A program made the translations under genes and the position numbers. A DNA stretch of 64,000 nt, taken from NCBI GenBank assembly GCA_002633005.1, contig NMRA01000463.1, positions 126,070-190,069 of the forward strand, given 5' to 3'. Source of the stretch: Phoronis australis (taxonomy: Eukaryota; Phoronida; Phoronidae). The first letter of the stretch is position 1; each line of letters starts with the position of its first letter. The notes under the pieces are model-generated. The model did not search any database. It was not told the DNA's origin and worked only from the letters and a program-made list of their open reading frames with translations. Positions 1 through 10,388 of this stretch are shown here, in pieces.

Positions 1-1689
1 CAAACCATGTATAGAAAGACAAGTATCCGTTTCATGAATCGCGAATTAGGTTGATATTTCTAAGAATACGCTGTACTTTTCTCATAACTATTTGTGAAAA
101 ATAATTTTATCACACCTCAGCAAAAGTCTAGGGTCTCTGAAAATATTTCGATAATTGCTAGTTGCTCAAATGATGTTCATCTATTATTCCTTAACTACTA
201 TGTGCTAACACTTACATGTCAAAAGTTGAGAGTTAAATGGCTTTCCCATTAGAAGCAAAATTTCTCTTTTAACGAAGTTTCTGTAAGTGGGAAAGGTTAA
301 ATCCGGTAGTTAATCTGCAGGCGAAACTTTGCTTAAAATAGTAGGATTTAAAAGCGAGGCTTCAATACTAACTGAAGCTTTGGTGTAGTGGGAACACCAA
401 GCGAAGCTTCGTTGAAAATATCGGTAGAGGTCGCGGCAACGATACGAGACTCGCAAAACGTGTTCTTTGTTATTGTAGCATAGCTGACACGCTCTAAATA
501 GACGGACGTAAATAAATAAAAGAAAGCATAAGAATGACACTGATTATTTTCATAAACACTCGTAAAGGGCAGGCGAACAATTTTACAATTTTCATTTCGT
601 TTCAAGCCCACTACTCAAAATTCGTTTGAGAGTAGAAATGAATTGCGTGATCTGTTGCCATAGCGATAACTTTGATATCGCTGTTGATTGGGAAAGGCAA
701 GCGAAGTTTGGGCGAAGCTTCAGCAAATTAGTCAAATTTCCTGACAAAAGCGCTAAGTCATTTTCATGACACAAATTCACATTTGTATTCACCACTAGTA
801 GAACCGTTTACACCGACGCCTTTTCTCTTTAATGAAACAAGTCTAATATAAATTTCACCGTGGTGGAAGAGTTTCATTTGCTGTACTTGTTTGTCGTCGC
901 CGGTACCCTGTTCAAACTCGTGCCGTTAATTAGCCTAATTAAGTTCTTTCTGGTAGACTGCATTTCTTTTTTTTACAATCTATACAATATAGTTCCCTCG
1001 ATTCGTTTCTTTCACTACGCAATATATGTGTGGTCAACAGAGGTTATATTCACGCCACGTTTTGTCATTCGCAACACAGACGCAACAAAAAAGAAAAAAA
1101 AAGTCCGATAAGCCATAACGCAAGAAAACAGCATTTTACGTGTACGACCCTTATTTAACTTGTCGTTGCGCCTGTTCCATTATCGCTAGTTAGCAAAAAT
1201 GCAAACACGCACGCCTAATTAGTTTAAAATGCACGAGCTAATTATGTTCAATTTCAGGTACGGTATGGTGTTGACACAGCAAGCACTAAGTTAAACAGTA
1301 GGATATCCAATATCCGTCATTAGACTTACAGTGTGAGGAAGAGACAGTGGATGTCTCAATTCAACCTTCCTCAAACCATCCAAAACGACGTTCCCGTTAA
1401 CAGCGTCCACTCTCATAAATGCACTAGTTGTGTCACGACAGTCAACTTCGTTCATACTTGATGGTTTAAGAGTACTGTTTTCGTTCTCAAATATCGAAGT
1501 AACAAAAAGCAACCGTGTAGATTCCGATTTTAGTGAAGTGAATGGGGTGTACGGTTCCTCAAGATAACTTGTCGTAGATATGAGGCGAAATGAAAAACCA
1601 CGCCCTTACTACATTCCAGGAGTAGAGTTAAGTAATTTACACAAAAGAAATATCGAGGACTAAAGTGTATTCAAATCACTATTTTGCAG
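1..1689. other. Non-coding left end, probably intron of the CAAX-box gene
   Basis: AT-rich sequence with only short chance frames. A small inverted repeat around 374-412 (GAAGCTTTGGTG against a copy containing CACCAA and AAGCTTC) and recurring GCGAAGCTT-type words at 400-412 and 699-720 hint at an old repeat. The CTCF-type word GCGCCATCTGAAGG falls just beyond, inside the exon at 1690-1770. I found no upstream exon of the CAAX gene. Confidence 0.3.
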
Positions 1690-1770
1690 CTAGCCGGAAC
1701 CAGTATGACGTTGATAGAGGCTTGCCACAAGCGCCATCTGAAGGACCTCGGTGACTTTATCCGGAAAAAG
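1690..1770 (+). CDS. Internal coding exon of an unrecognised gene (next exon ends in a CAAX box)
   Basis: A good acceptor (CTATTTTGCAG, ending 1689) and a donor (AAAAAG/GTACAC, 1771) bound 81 bp. Frame 0 is open for 27 codons and is rich in charged helix-forming residues near its end (HLKDLGDFIRKK). It ends in phase 0, which matches the phase-0 start of the exon at 2053, so the joined reading is a continuous lysine/glutamate-rich segment. The 5' part of the gene was not found in the window and probably lies to the left. I do not recognise the family. Confidence 0.4.
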
Positions 1771-2052
1771 GTACACGTACACTACTTGTTCAAATCGGAA
1801 CATCAGTGACAAAGCTACCTTGTAGTTGAATGTTTTCGCATCTTGGTTTTTATTACTACAACTTACCAGTTGGTAAATGAAATCATGTGTACCCCATGCT
1901 GTCATTCTAATAGGTTCTTAACCGAACTTCCCACAAATTCCCTTTTCTTCATAGTAATGGTGAGGACATCCAACTGAGATCCGCCGTTACGTTACGGTGG
2001 TGTATTGGTGGTTATGGAGACTCCGACTTTACCAATACTTTACTTTTTGCAG

Positions 2053-2259
2053 AAAGAACTTGAAGACCAAGAAAGAATGAGACTTCACGAAGCCGAAAAT
2101 GTCGTAACCGGTTCAACAATGAGCACGGAAAGCATGGCCATAAGTATGGCACCCGGATGTGACGAGAGCTCTGATGTCATTGTAAATTCGCAAGGTGGCG
2201 CTCACATACAGGAACAGGACATTGATGGACGAAAAAGTTCTACTTGTGCTATTTTATAG
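2053..2259 (+). CDS. Terminal exon with C-terminal CAAX prenylation motif
   Basis: The acceptor ACTTTTTGCAG ends at 2052. From there 68 codons are open to TAG at 2257-2259. The segment opens KELEDQERMRLHEAEN, likely helical or coiled coil, continues through a Ser/Met/Asp-rich linker and ends RKSSTCAIL. CAIL is a CAAX box; a final leucine is typical of geranylgeranylated proteins, which would place the product on a membrane. The exon joins in phase to 1690-1770 across a 282-bp intron, and a polyadenylation signal follows at 2628. The identity is unknown: paralemmin-like or other prenylated coiled-coil proteins were considered, without a convincing match. Confidence 0.45.
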   Translation, partial: KELEDQERMRLHEAENVVTGSTMSTESMAISMAPGCDESSDVIVNSQGGAHIQEQDIDGRKSSTCAIL

Positions 2260-2627
2260 AACTACTGTAATCAATTTTTTTCGCACAGTTTTTGCAGATG
2301 CACTAATCAAGAACTGCCAACAGTTTTTGTCTCAGTATGTGGCGTCATTTTTCGTTAGACATGATCACTAACAAAGAGGTGAATTTTCTTTTAAGCAATC
2401 ATTATATTTGGACGTTGATATTTGAAAGCATAATTTCTGTAAACAACAACCAATTAAATGCTGTAGAAACCACATACGACTTTGTAAGGAGATGTGAACC
2501 TCGTGATAGCTACAGTATACATGTATGCTTCACGTGGTTCAAGATTTTATTTAAATTTCTACCCTGTCGTACATTTCTCATACGTGTAGCATAAGCTTCT
2601 GTGTCTTTTTTAGATTCTACAAATGGG

Positions 2628-2633
2628 AATAAA
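2628..2633 (+). terminator. Polyadenylation signal after the CAAX exon
   Basis: AATAAA (within GGGAATAAAATTT) lies about 370 bases after the TAG at 2257, in AT-rich sequence that fits a 3' UTR. It supports 2053-2259 being a terminal exon. Confidence 0.35.
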
Positions 2634-3425
2634 ATTTAAGTTGGTGAATTATCAACAGGAAATATGCACAAAAATATTCAATTCATAATCGACAGACCCC
2701 CATGCACAGGTCTCCTAAAACACCAAACAAGGAACTGGAAACCATTCAAATGTTAACAGACCATGACTCATGGGGGTGGATCCTGAGACGGCTCCCTCGC
2801 ACGCACCAGCATGCAATAAGGAACCACCTGCGCTTACATTTGAACTTCAAACCAAAACAGCACATGGGCAGCAGGAAAACGCGACTTACGAGACAATATT
2901 CTAAACGACGGATGAAACTCGACTTGTTTATCCCCAAAACAGCAGACTAAGCCAGACAGAAATGAGAATGTCCAATCTTTTGAACATGTTTGAGACCAAG
3001 ACAAGGAAAGACCAAACTAAAACGTTTGCTTAAAGAGCAAACTTTTCGTCCCAGATTGTGAGATGATGCATTGTGGGATATGTCGATTTACTAGAGTCAT
3101 TCCTTCCTTTCTGGGATCCTACATAACTTGATTGCCAGAGCAATATACATGTAGGGGCACTGGTGTACTGTTCGGCTGTTCAGTCGTGACAAGCGATACT
3201 AATGTCGAGACAACAGAGCTTGTACAGACCTAAGCACCTCCATTTCCATTGCCTTACATTGTGATTCCAAGACACAATGCCCGAAATTCAATGGAAAATA
3301 ACGATGGTTCCCCGAGTCACATGGGAAAATATGTGAAGTATTTCTTCCGTGCGAGTATTGTACAGTTGGACGAGACAGTTATTGCGCGGTCGTATCACCA
3401 CGTACATGTATTACTTATACACAGC

Positions 3426-3590
3426 GACCAGATTATCTGCAGAAGCGTGGTTTTCAGACGAAACAACACCACGTCGTGTAATATCGGGCATTAAAAGCAA
3501 TGCAAAGCTTAGCAAGAAATTCTGTTTTCGATTACTTTCTTTCGCGTAAACTGTCTCTTTTTCGAAATATTTTTGTGCGGACTCACGGAA
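3426..3590 (+). repeat. Diverged interspersed repeat, copy 1 (related to 10240-10388)
   Basis: The stretch from GACCAGATTATCTGC through AATATCGGGCA to the TTTCGCGTAAACTGTCT region matches 10240-10388 in the same order with substitutions and small gaps, roughly 65-70% by eye. Short frames in it are not shared between the copies. It is probably an ancient transposon fragment of unknown class. Confidence 0.45.
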
Positions 3591-5220
3591 TGTCACCGAT
3601 TTCCACGCGTTGCTTGTACAATCTAGGTGCGACGTCTCGTGCAGGAGACGGATTCTCTATCTGGCGACTGTATGGATGTATAATAAAAGAATACGCATGT
3701 AGTCCCGAAGTGTCGGTTGAACTCCAGCGGTCATTTCTGAGATAAACAAACAATGTCCCTGTGTTAGCCACGTTTGCACATTTTTCGATATGGTCCTGCG
3801 TGACTTTGATTTTAAGAATTTGGTTTGATTTTTACGAATAAGGGTTGATTAACTTTTTTGCCCTTTCAGCGGCCCATATGTTGCATTCTGCATTATTTCG
3901 TTCATTCATGCAAGGGTCTGGAACAAAAATCACTAGCTACAAGAAAAAATGAACAACCAGCTTTCCTGTGATTATTTTTATTACATTAACAATTTAGTCA
4001 TCAGTCTATGTACACCTTTCTATAAAACAAACGCGGTATGAAAAATGTGCCAAATGTACATGCATATTTATATTTACAATATATAAATTATCAAAATAAA
4101 TAAATACTTAAGCGTGATAACAAGCACTCGAATGACGTCATAACATCCACACAACTCGGCAAGCTTCTATACTGTGAACTTGCCCACAAATATATTTTCT
4201 AACGTTAGCAACATCCGACTAATATAACCGTGAATAGCATAAGTGCAACGACCCCAAGTTTCGCAAAATATCACATGTTTTACATAATTAATTCTGGACA
4301 CCACTTAGGTAGGAAACATTCTGCTTCCCTTTACATTTCTGACACGTACACCAAGGCAGCACCATTTTCTAGCTTCAAAAATCCGAATACACGGAATTTT
4401 CCATGAAATTAAATAAGTTTTGTCGTATCCTCACAAAACTTTCTTTGCTGACAGGAAACAGGATGCTCCTCTGCTAATGACATGCAGAAATGCAATAATA
4501 ATTATTATTACCACTATTGTTATTATTATTACAGTAACAATAACAAGATAAGAAATTGTTTTGGCTTTCTCAATAAAGTGTAAACGGTATTTCTAATTAT
4601 CTTCACAAGTTAGTTGAACCTGTTCTACCAGCAATGGACACCGTCGCCTTATCTTAATCAGAGGAAGTCACCAAACTGGACAGGCGAAATGCTATTTCTT
4701 CCGAATCCTCATTGGCTTCGACCTAAATAAAAGAGGGCGCCAGCTGCTGTGCTGTTGCAATTGATAGCGCGAGCACAACACTACATACAAAAACTTGACC
4801 GCAGCAAAGAAATCCCCGTGCGCTAATACACAAATGATATGTAACATTAGGAATAAGTTTGTGAACATTGAGTGCTGGTATATAACTCCAGAACTCAGCG
4901 TCAAGCCTTGCTGTAATTGACTGGAACATCCGGGTATTCAGTGAATATTGAGTCCGCAGGTTGGCAATCAAATACTGTGCATACACGTGCAATAAAATGG
5001 ACATGGTATGTCTTTCGTGATTGTGCGGGTCTCACACAGCAATATTCAGCTCTATGTCCCCTTTTCATAATACTGTCACACAATCAAAACGACATTTGTC
5101 ACCCAATGCACTACCGCCTGATCAACGCCGATGCAAGAAAATAGCTCCACTTACTAGCACATGATCTCTACGCTACATGTAAGTGAAGAGAAAATCTAGG
5201 TACTACTGTACGTGTAAATG
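3591..5220. other. Non-coding stretch with AT-rich simple sequence
   Basis: There is no convincing gene. A good plus-strand acceptor (TTTTTTGCCCTTTCAG, ending 3869) is followed by three short open frames and by AATAAATAAA near 4094, so an alternative terminal exon is possible but unproven. A perfect CRE palindrome lies at 4133-4140. Around 4493-4550 a self-complementary AAT/ATT triplet run could fold. AGAGGGCGC, a CTCF-type core, is at 4732-4740. Confidence 0.3.
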
Positions 5221-5227
5221 CGGGGAT

Positions 5228-5312
5228 GACCGGGCCGTAGTGGTAAAATGCAGGGCCTCCAACTCATAAATGTCACTCCGATACCACCAGATTCAAACTT
5301 TGTGGCCGGACA
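5228..5312 (+). repeat. tRNA-derived SINE head
   Basis: The sequence resembles a tRNA gene: an A-box-like GGGCCGTAGTGGTAAAATGC at 5232-5251 and a B-box-like AGATTCAAAC at 5289-5298 at tRNA spacing. It does not fold into a proper tRNA (no matching acceptor stem or CCA-side pairing), so a SINE promoter region is more likely than a functional tRNA. A similar GCCGTAGTGGCTCAG word is at 57820. Confidence 0.45.
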
Positions 5313-5550
5313 GGTACAATGGTGCGATCAGATACATGCACGACCGGGCCTACCCTGATGGAGTCTCTGACACCGGAAGTCGCCACAGACACTATATATG
5401 AGCTCGGATAAGGGAGTGTTCCTACACCTTGAATCTACAGTGCAACTCGCACACCAAAGCCTGACCATGAATTTAGTTGCGCGTTCCATGACGAACAAGC
5501 ATAGCAACGATCTGCGATGCCTGCGACTAGTGGTGCCGGTGAATCCCGCG

Positions 5551-5556
5551 TTTATT
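5551..5556 (-). terminator. Polyadenylation signal of the LRR receptor gene
   Basis: AATAAA on the minus strand lies 36 bases past the receptor stop codon, which would give a very short 3' UTR. It is the nearest canonical signal downstream of the stop. A longer 3' UTR is possible. Confidence 0.4.
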
Positions 5557-5591
5557 TTTCCTGCAGCCAATCACAGGCTTTACACAAACAC

Positions 5592-7925
5592 TCACACCCA
5601 ATCTCGTCCACCATATTGTCTGGCGGGCGCGGGCGGCGGCAGCGAACTAGTGGCAGACACGGCACCAGAGCCGTTGTTGTCATAGATGGCGCGGTAATCT
5701 TGATTCCGCGCCATTTTCCTTTTGATCCGCCACCGGTGTTGGTAGAATATAATACCGGCGATCAAAAAAATTGCAAAAGCTGTGCAACCTATGACAACAA
5801 GAATTATCCTTTTATCCACTGGGTCTTTGCAGTTGTCGTGAACCTGGAAGTGTAGTAAATCGATTCCTTTCCACGAGTACGGCCCGTCGCATAAGTAATA
5901 GCCATTGCTGTTGAAGTTATGCACAGATACCGACGTGTCGTCGATCCAGTTCCGGAAATCGGCGAGGTCACAGTTGCACATAAAGGGATTCCGCGAGAGG
6001 TCAAGAACTTTCAACTGGAGAAGGTGATCTAAATGTTTTGGGTCAACTGTGGCTATCCTGTTGTAAGACGCGTTGAGTGTTTTGAGTGTGTCCGTGTTAT
6101 GGAGCCACCAGTCAGATAGAGACAAGAGCCGGTTTTTTGAGATGTCTAAATTCGTGAGCGATGAAAGGTTCGAGAAAATCTCGTCATCTAAAACAGAAAT
6201 ACCGTTACTGGCGAGGTTTAAAGTTACAAGACCTACCGTCTTGCCGTTAAAAATGTTTCGTGAGCTTCGTAGACTCTCGCCCAAATCATTATGTGAGAGG
6301 TCAAGCTCCTGGAGTTGACGAAGGTCTCGAAAGCCTGTGGCATGTATTGTCGAGAGTGTGTTGTTGCTCAGATCTAAATATTTTAGCCACTTCAGTCCGA
6401 CGAAGAACCGCCTAGAGATAGACTGCATATAATTTCCTTGGAGGTGAAGCTCGCGTGCGTACGTCCAACCGAGCTTATCAATGCTCGTTAGTTTGTTATG
6501 CGACAGATCAATGATTGTCGGTGTGTGAGACCGAAACGTGTCCGGTTCAATCTCTCGTATGGCATTATTGCTAAAATTCACCTTGTTCAAAACGCGACCG
6601 CTGATAAACAATTCCTTATCCAACCGCGTCAGCTTGTTTCCGCTGATATCCAGCTTTTCGACCTGCCTCAACCTCGTAATGGATCCCAAAGATTGAAGCC
6701 TATTGGACGATATCTTGAGCACGCGCAGATGCTCAAAGGCAGACGCAATCTCAAACTGCGTTATCTTATTATAACTCAAGTCCAATTCTTCTAACTCGTA
6801 CATGTTTTCAAACGGAGCATCTTCTATAAACTCCAGTTCGTTGTGGTCCAGGAACAACGAGATTAATTCTTCACAAATTTCCAAACTTGTATAGTCAATT
6901 TCCCGAATCTTATTATGGGATAGCCGAAGATGCTTCAATTCGCCTTGTCCACTGTAGTCTCCGACAGATGTCAACATGTTATGACTGAGATCGAACACTC
7001 TGAGTTGTCGTAACTGAGAGAACGACCTCTTTCCGACAGCTTCTATGGCATTGTGGGAAAGGTCCAGTTCCTGTAGGCTTCCGAGGCTTAACCCGTTGAA
7101 AAGAAAGTGGACATCGGATATATTCATGTAGGACATCTTTAGTGTGTTCACTGTCGAAATTTCGAGTTCTTTCAGTGTCTTTTTTAAATCAGACATATCC
7201 ACCCGATTTCTGGAAAGGTCCAAAAGATGCAATGCTTGTCCGTTTCGAAATACACCCTCTTGTATTTCGCGAATGTTCGTGTTCGATAAGTTAAGCACTA
7301 TACGTTCGCCGAAATGATTCATCTTCGAGAAAGAATGAGACTTTAAGATACCAAGGTTATTGTTGCTCAAGTCCAAGACTTGAAGAGACCGAGTTTTCGT
7401 GAAACCCGGACCAAAGTCGGCACTTGAAATGGCGTTTGTGCTCAAATTGACTTTTCGTAGTTGATGGCATTTTTCGAGACTGCCGTCCGGAATTAATTTA
7501 AGTTTATTGCGACTTAAATCAAGTTCTGTGATTGTTGACACGCTATTGAAAACATTGTCATCTAAAACTGATAACTTGTTTCCGGAAAGACGCAACACTA
7601 GAAGTCTTTTTAAGCCTAAAAAGTCGTCTTTCTTGAGATTCGATATTTCATTATCGTTAATGCTTAACAATTTCAAACGCGACAGACCAACAAACGATTT
7701 GTTGTGTATTTCAGTCAACTCATTGCTATCCAAAATTACTGAGGTCACAGTCGAAGGAAGTTTCGGCACGTTGGTCAGGCGGGCGTTTGCGCAGTTGACA
7801 AAAGTCAACGCTTCGTTGCATGTACAAAGTGACGGGCAATTTGAAGTACTCTTTCCGAAGATAGATGTCGCGCTGAGCAAGAGCACACTGATCACGTTCA
7901 CAAGTCGATAATCCACTGGGGCCAT
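5592..7925 (-). CDS. TIR-less Toll-like leucine-rich repeat transmembrane receptor
   Basis: The frame gives 777 residues in one exon. Residues 1-24 are a signal peptide. C30, C34, C36 and C45 form an LRRNT cap. About 25 LxxLxLxxN repeats run from residue 60 to 645. C650, C652, C679 and C699 form a Toll-type LRRCT cap. Residues 707-728 are a membrane helix. The 49-residue tail begins HRWRIKRK, like the juxtamembrane segment of Toll-like receptors, but no TIR domain follows in any frame down to about 5300. The tail has a YxxI sorting-type motif at 744-747, a PPPAPA stretch and a C-terminal RDWV that could bind a PDZ domain. Several NxS/T sites suit an extracellular ectodomain. The start is secure: an in-frame TGA lies at 7947-7949 and the context is AACATGG. 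LRR ectodomains of this kind bind microbial or protein ligands; the actual ligand cannot be inferred. Frames on the other strand here are shadows. Confidence 0.9.
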   Translation of the reverse strand: MAPVDYRLVNVISVLLLSATSIFGKSTSNCPSLCTCNEALTFVNCANARLTNVPKLPSTVTSVILDSNELTEIHNKSFVGLSRLKLLSINDNEISNLKKDDFLGLKRLLVLRLSGNKLSVLDDNVFNSVSTITELDLSRNKLKLIPDGSLEKCHQLRKVNLSTNAISSADFGPGFTKTRSLQVLDLSNNNLGILKSHSFSKMNHFGERIVLNLSNTNIREIQEGVFRNGQALHLLDLSRNRVDMSDLKKTLKELEISTVNTLKMSYMNISDVHFLFNGLSLGSLQELDLSHNAIEAVGKRSFSQLRQLRVFDLSHNMLTSVGDYSGQGELKHLRLSHNKIREIDYTSLEICEELISLFLDHNELEFIEDAPFENMYELEELDLSYNKITQFEIASAFEHLRVLKISSNRLQSLGSITRLRQVEKLDISGNKLTRLDKELFISGRVLNKVNFSNNAIREIEPDTFRSHTPTIIDLSHNKLTSIDKLGWTYARELHLQGNYMQSISRRFFVGLKWLKYLDLSNNTLSTIHATGFRDLRQLQELDLSHNDLGESLRSSRNIFNGKTVGLVTLNLASNGISVLDDEIFSNLSSLTNLDISKNRLLSLSDWWLHNTDTLKTLNASYNRIATVDPKHLDHLLQLKVLDLSRNPFMCNCDLADFRNWIDDTSVSVHNFNSNGYYLCDGPYSWKGIDLLHFQVHDNCKDPVDKRIILVVIGCTAFAIFLIAGIIFYQHRWRIKRKMARNQDYRAIYDNNGSGAVSATSSLPPPAPARQYGGRDWV

Positions 7926-7974
7926 GTTTGATACTTGTCGCGAGCCTCAGGAGTCGTTTGGCTATCGTTTATTT

Positions 7975-8222
7975 CTGAAAAAAAAAACAAAACATAACGT
8001 TATGCATGGCATTCATGTAAGCTCTTAAAGTGGGAGATAAAAACAGTTTTGATTACACATAATTTCCAATGACAGTCTTCTGCCCTTCGAATTTGGTTGA
8101 CAAAATCGCGTCCACAATGCGCTTAGATGAGTAACGCCTCTGCTTTCTTTAGTTTTTAGTGCCAGTACTTCAACAGAAAAAATACTGAGTGTTTCCTTTA
8201 CCAAAGATCTAGCTTATCTTAC
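7975..8222 (-). other. Probable 5' UTR intron of the LRR receptor gene
   Basis: On the minus strand a near-perfect acceptor (a run of T ending TTTCAG) ends at 7975, 49 bases before the receptor ATG. A strong donor (ATTGAG/GTAAGA) lies at 8223/8222. Together they define a 248-bp intron between a non-coding first exon and the coding exon. An intron confined to the 5' UTR with an undivided coding exon is common in invertebrate Toll-like genes. The transcription start is unknown. This is inferred from splice consensus only. Confidence 0.55.
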
Positions 8223-8223
8223 C

Positions 8224-10239
8224 TCAATCTTTCCGCTGTGTTCTTATAATTCATATGTAAAAGAATCGTGCTCTGAGTGCAAAGCTTTTCAAATTTGAAG
8301 CATCAGATGTTAGATCGATAACACTCAAGTTGTCTCGGTGGGCAACATATCTTCATTGTCTATAAAATCGCCGAGAAGTAGCGAATGTAAAATTCTATCT
8401 AACTAATGAAATAAAGATAATTTACAACTTAACAAAAACCTTAATCCCCAGCTTTGCAAACTAGAAGCCTTGAATTTCATTTATGCAGAGTGTACCAGCA
8501 TTTCAAATGCATATCACGAATAAGCAGCTGAAGATTGTTGCGTCACCAATTTAAGCCAATACGTTGAGGAAACAGTGACAAAGATCTGCCGGTTGTCTAG
8601 TCGTTATGAATTCAGATGAATACAACGTCGATGCTCCAATAAAAAATCTCGTATCTTAAGTCAGTTCGCAAATTATTTCGAAAATAGCTTTAAATGTACC
8701 GAAATTGACACCAGAGCTCTGCGTCTGAGCACGGAGTACTAGTCTTTGTCCAACTTGAATGAAAACGGCTTCACCACACGCTACGCACAGTTTACGTTAT
8801 TCCGTACAAACAGCAGACCAACCGATCAAAATGACTACGAGAACACTAACGCGCAATATTTATACCCAAATTCTGAGTTATGACACATCCAGCAAACGGA
8901 AGTTCAGCTCAACATCATTCAAAACCTGCCAAATTTTGACGGGAGATAACAATCAGTTTTGACTGCAGAACTCGTTAAAATTCGACAACTCGTTTTAAGT
9001 GTAACGTATTTTCAGCTGCTAATTATGTCGGTTTGCTTGAAGTGGGGTGTGTGCTAACGAAATGGCCGCATTGCGTCCGACTCACAACAGGTGTCGCGAC
9101 ACGGTCATTGCCATACAAGATAAGATCTCATTTACGAAGGTGTTGACGGGAGACGTCCATTCACCGTGAAAACAATTATTGGCCAAGATAACGTTCCGCG
9201 GAAGTCAAAAATCTAACTTGACCGAGTGGAATCCGTGTAGGGGGTGTTTGAGAGAATATATGCGTAGTCTAAGTAGCTTAGCTCATCTTTATTCGACTGT
9301 GACAGATACCCACGTAAAAGACCGGAGGGTGAATGATTCACGGCCAGTCTCTCTTTGCTGACAGACGAAAGACATACAACAATATTTTCGCACAACACAG
9401 ACGCTATATGACGTTATAGTAAACTCAGTGTCACTGTCTGTGTTCAACATCATTCTTAACTAGTAGCAGGTGTTAACAGCCATTTGAAGTGCGGACAACT
9501 TTTGACGGGAAAGAATGCATGTTTTACACGACACGGGCCATTAGGACATCAGTGTTTTATGCTTGTAACTGCTGGAATAATAACCACGGTAAATCACTCG
9601 GCAGGAATTGGCATCAAAGCCACAGATGAGTTGATTGAACAAGCGGGTTTTAACAGCGCCACACATTGTCAAAATCGTACCAGGAAACTGTTTACTGGTA
9701 AAACAAACGTAAAAAAGCACACGTATATAATTCAGCACACCTCTAAAGCGCAAAGGTGGCAGGCAATATCGAGATTTCGTACAGTGGGCGAGTTTCAGTT
9801 CTTACGCAGTCCAAATTACCAAATCAAAAACACTAAAACTAGGACAAGGAATATAAACCAAGATTCGCCAATGAAATTCCCAATGTTTGTAGAAGTCACC
9901 GCAAAAGTGCAATCAAAATCAAGTCCAAACCTTAAATGATCTTAGGTTAATATTGAGACCGAAGCGAACAAGGCAAAACGTGAAACAAGACGTGGGAAAA
10001 CACCACTAGTAGGCGGTACTCAAACGTGAAATTTCAAATATAATATCGAGTTGTTTGGCTCCATAAGTTTCGATCGGCTGCTCGGTTCACTAATGTATCT
10101 AAGTAAGTGCCCATGGCAGTTTTTCAGGTATCTAACGATTAACCGAAACACCCCTTTTGTTCATAGTTTTTATAAAGTGTTCCTCGACATTTACTTCGTG
10201 CGCCAACACTAGCGAGTGCCAGCCTACTTAATGTGATCG
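8224..10239. other. Upstream region of the LRR receptor gene, no confirmed gene
   Basis: This holds the presumed promoter and first exon of the receptor. A 151-codon plus frame at 9484-9939 has no recognisable domain, no splice or polyadenylation support and a stop close upstream; it is treated as unproven. GGGAGATAAxAACAGTTTTGA-like words recur at 8030-8055 and 8942-8966, which suggests an old duplication. Confidence 0.3.
8857..8864 (-). promoter_or_regulatory. TATA-like box upstream of the LRR receptor gene
   Basis: TATAAATA reads on the minus strand here, about 630 bases upstream of the inferred splice donor at 8223. If used, transcription would begin near 8830. In AT-rich DNA such words are frequent, so this is only a candidate. 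Confidence 0.15.
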
Positions 10240-10388
10240 GATCAGATTATCTCCGCATGTGATAGTTTCAGATGAAAAACGCCATAATATAATATCGGGC
10301 ACCAAAAAAGAAGGCCAAGCAACATTTTTCGCTTTTGATAACTGCGTTTCGTGAATTGTCTTTCCAGAAGTATTTATTGGTGAAGTAG
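10240..10388 (+). repeat. Diverged interspersed repeat, copy 2 (related to 3426-3590)
   Basis: This shares GATCAGATTATCT, AATATCGGGCA and GTTTCGTGAATTGTCT with the copy at 3426-3590, in the same orientation and order. The sequence is broken by stops in all frames, which suits a decayed element. Confidence 0.45.

Noticed and set aside
5228-5312. A functional tRNA gene
   Set aside because: A- and B-box-like words are present, but the cloverleaf stems do not pair. A SINE head explains it better. The same applies at 36205 and 58131.
5804-7911. Several frames of 60-134 codons overlapping the LRR receptor
   Set aside because: They are shadows of the receptor coding sequence in other frames and on the opposite strand.
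9484-9939. A 151-codon plus frame near the receptor gene
   Set aside because: There is no domain, no splice or polyadenylation support, and the composition fits a chance frame in moderately AT-rich DNA. Kept only as a note.
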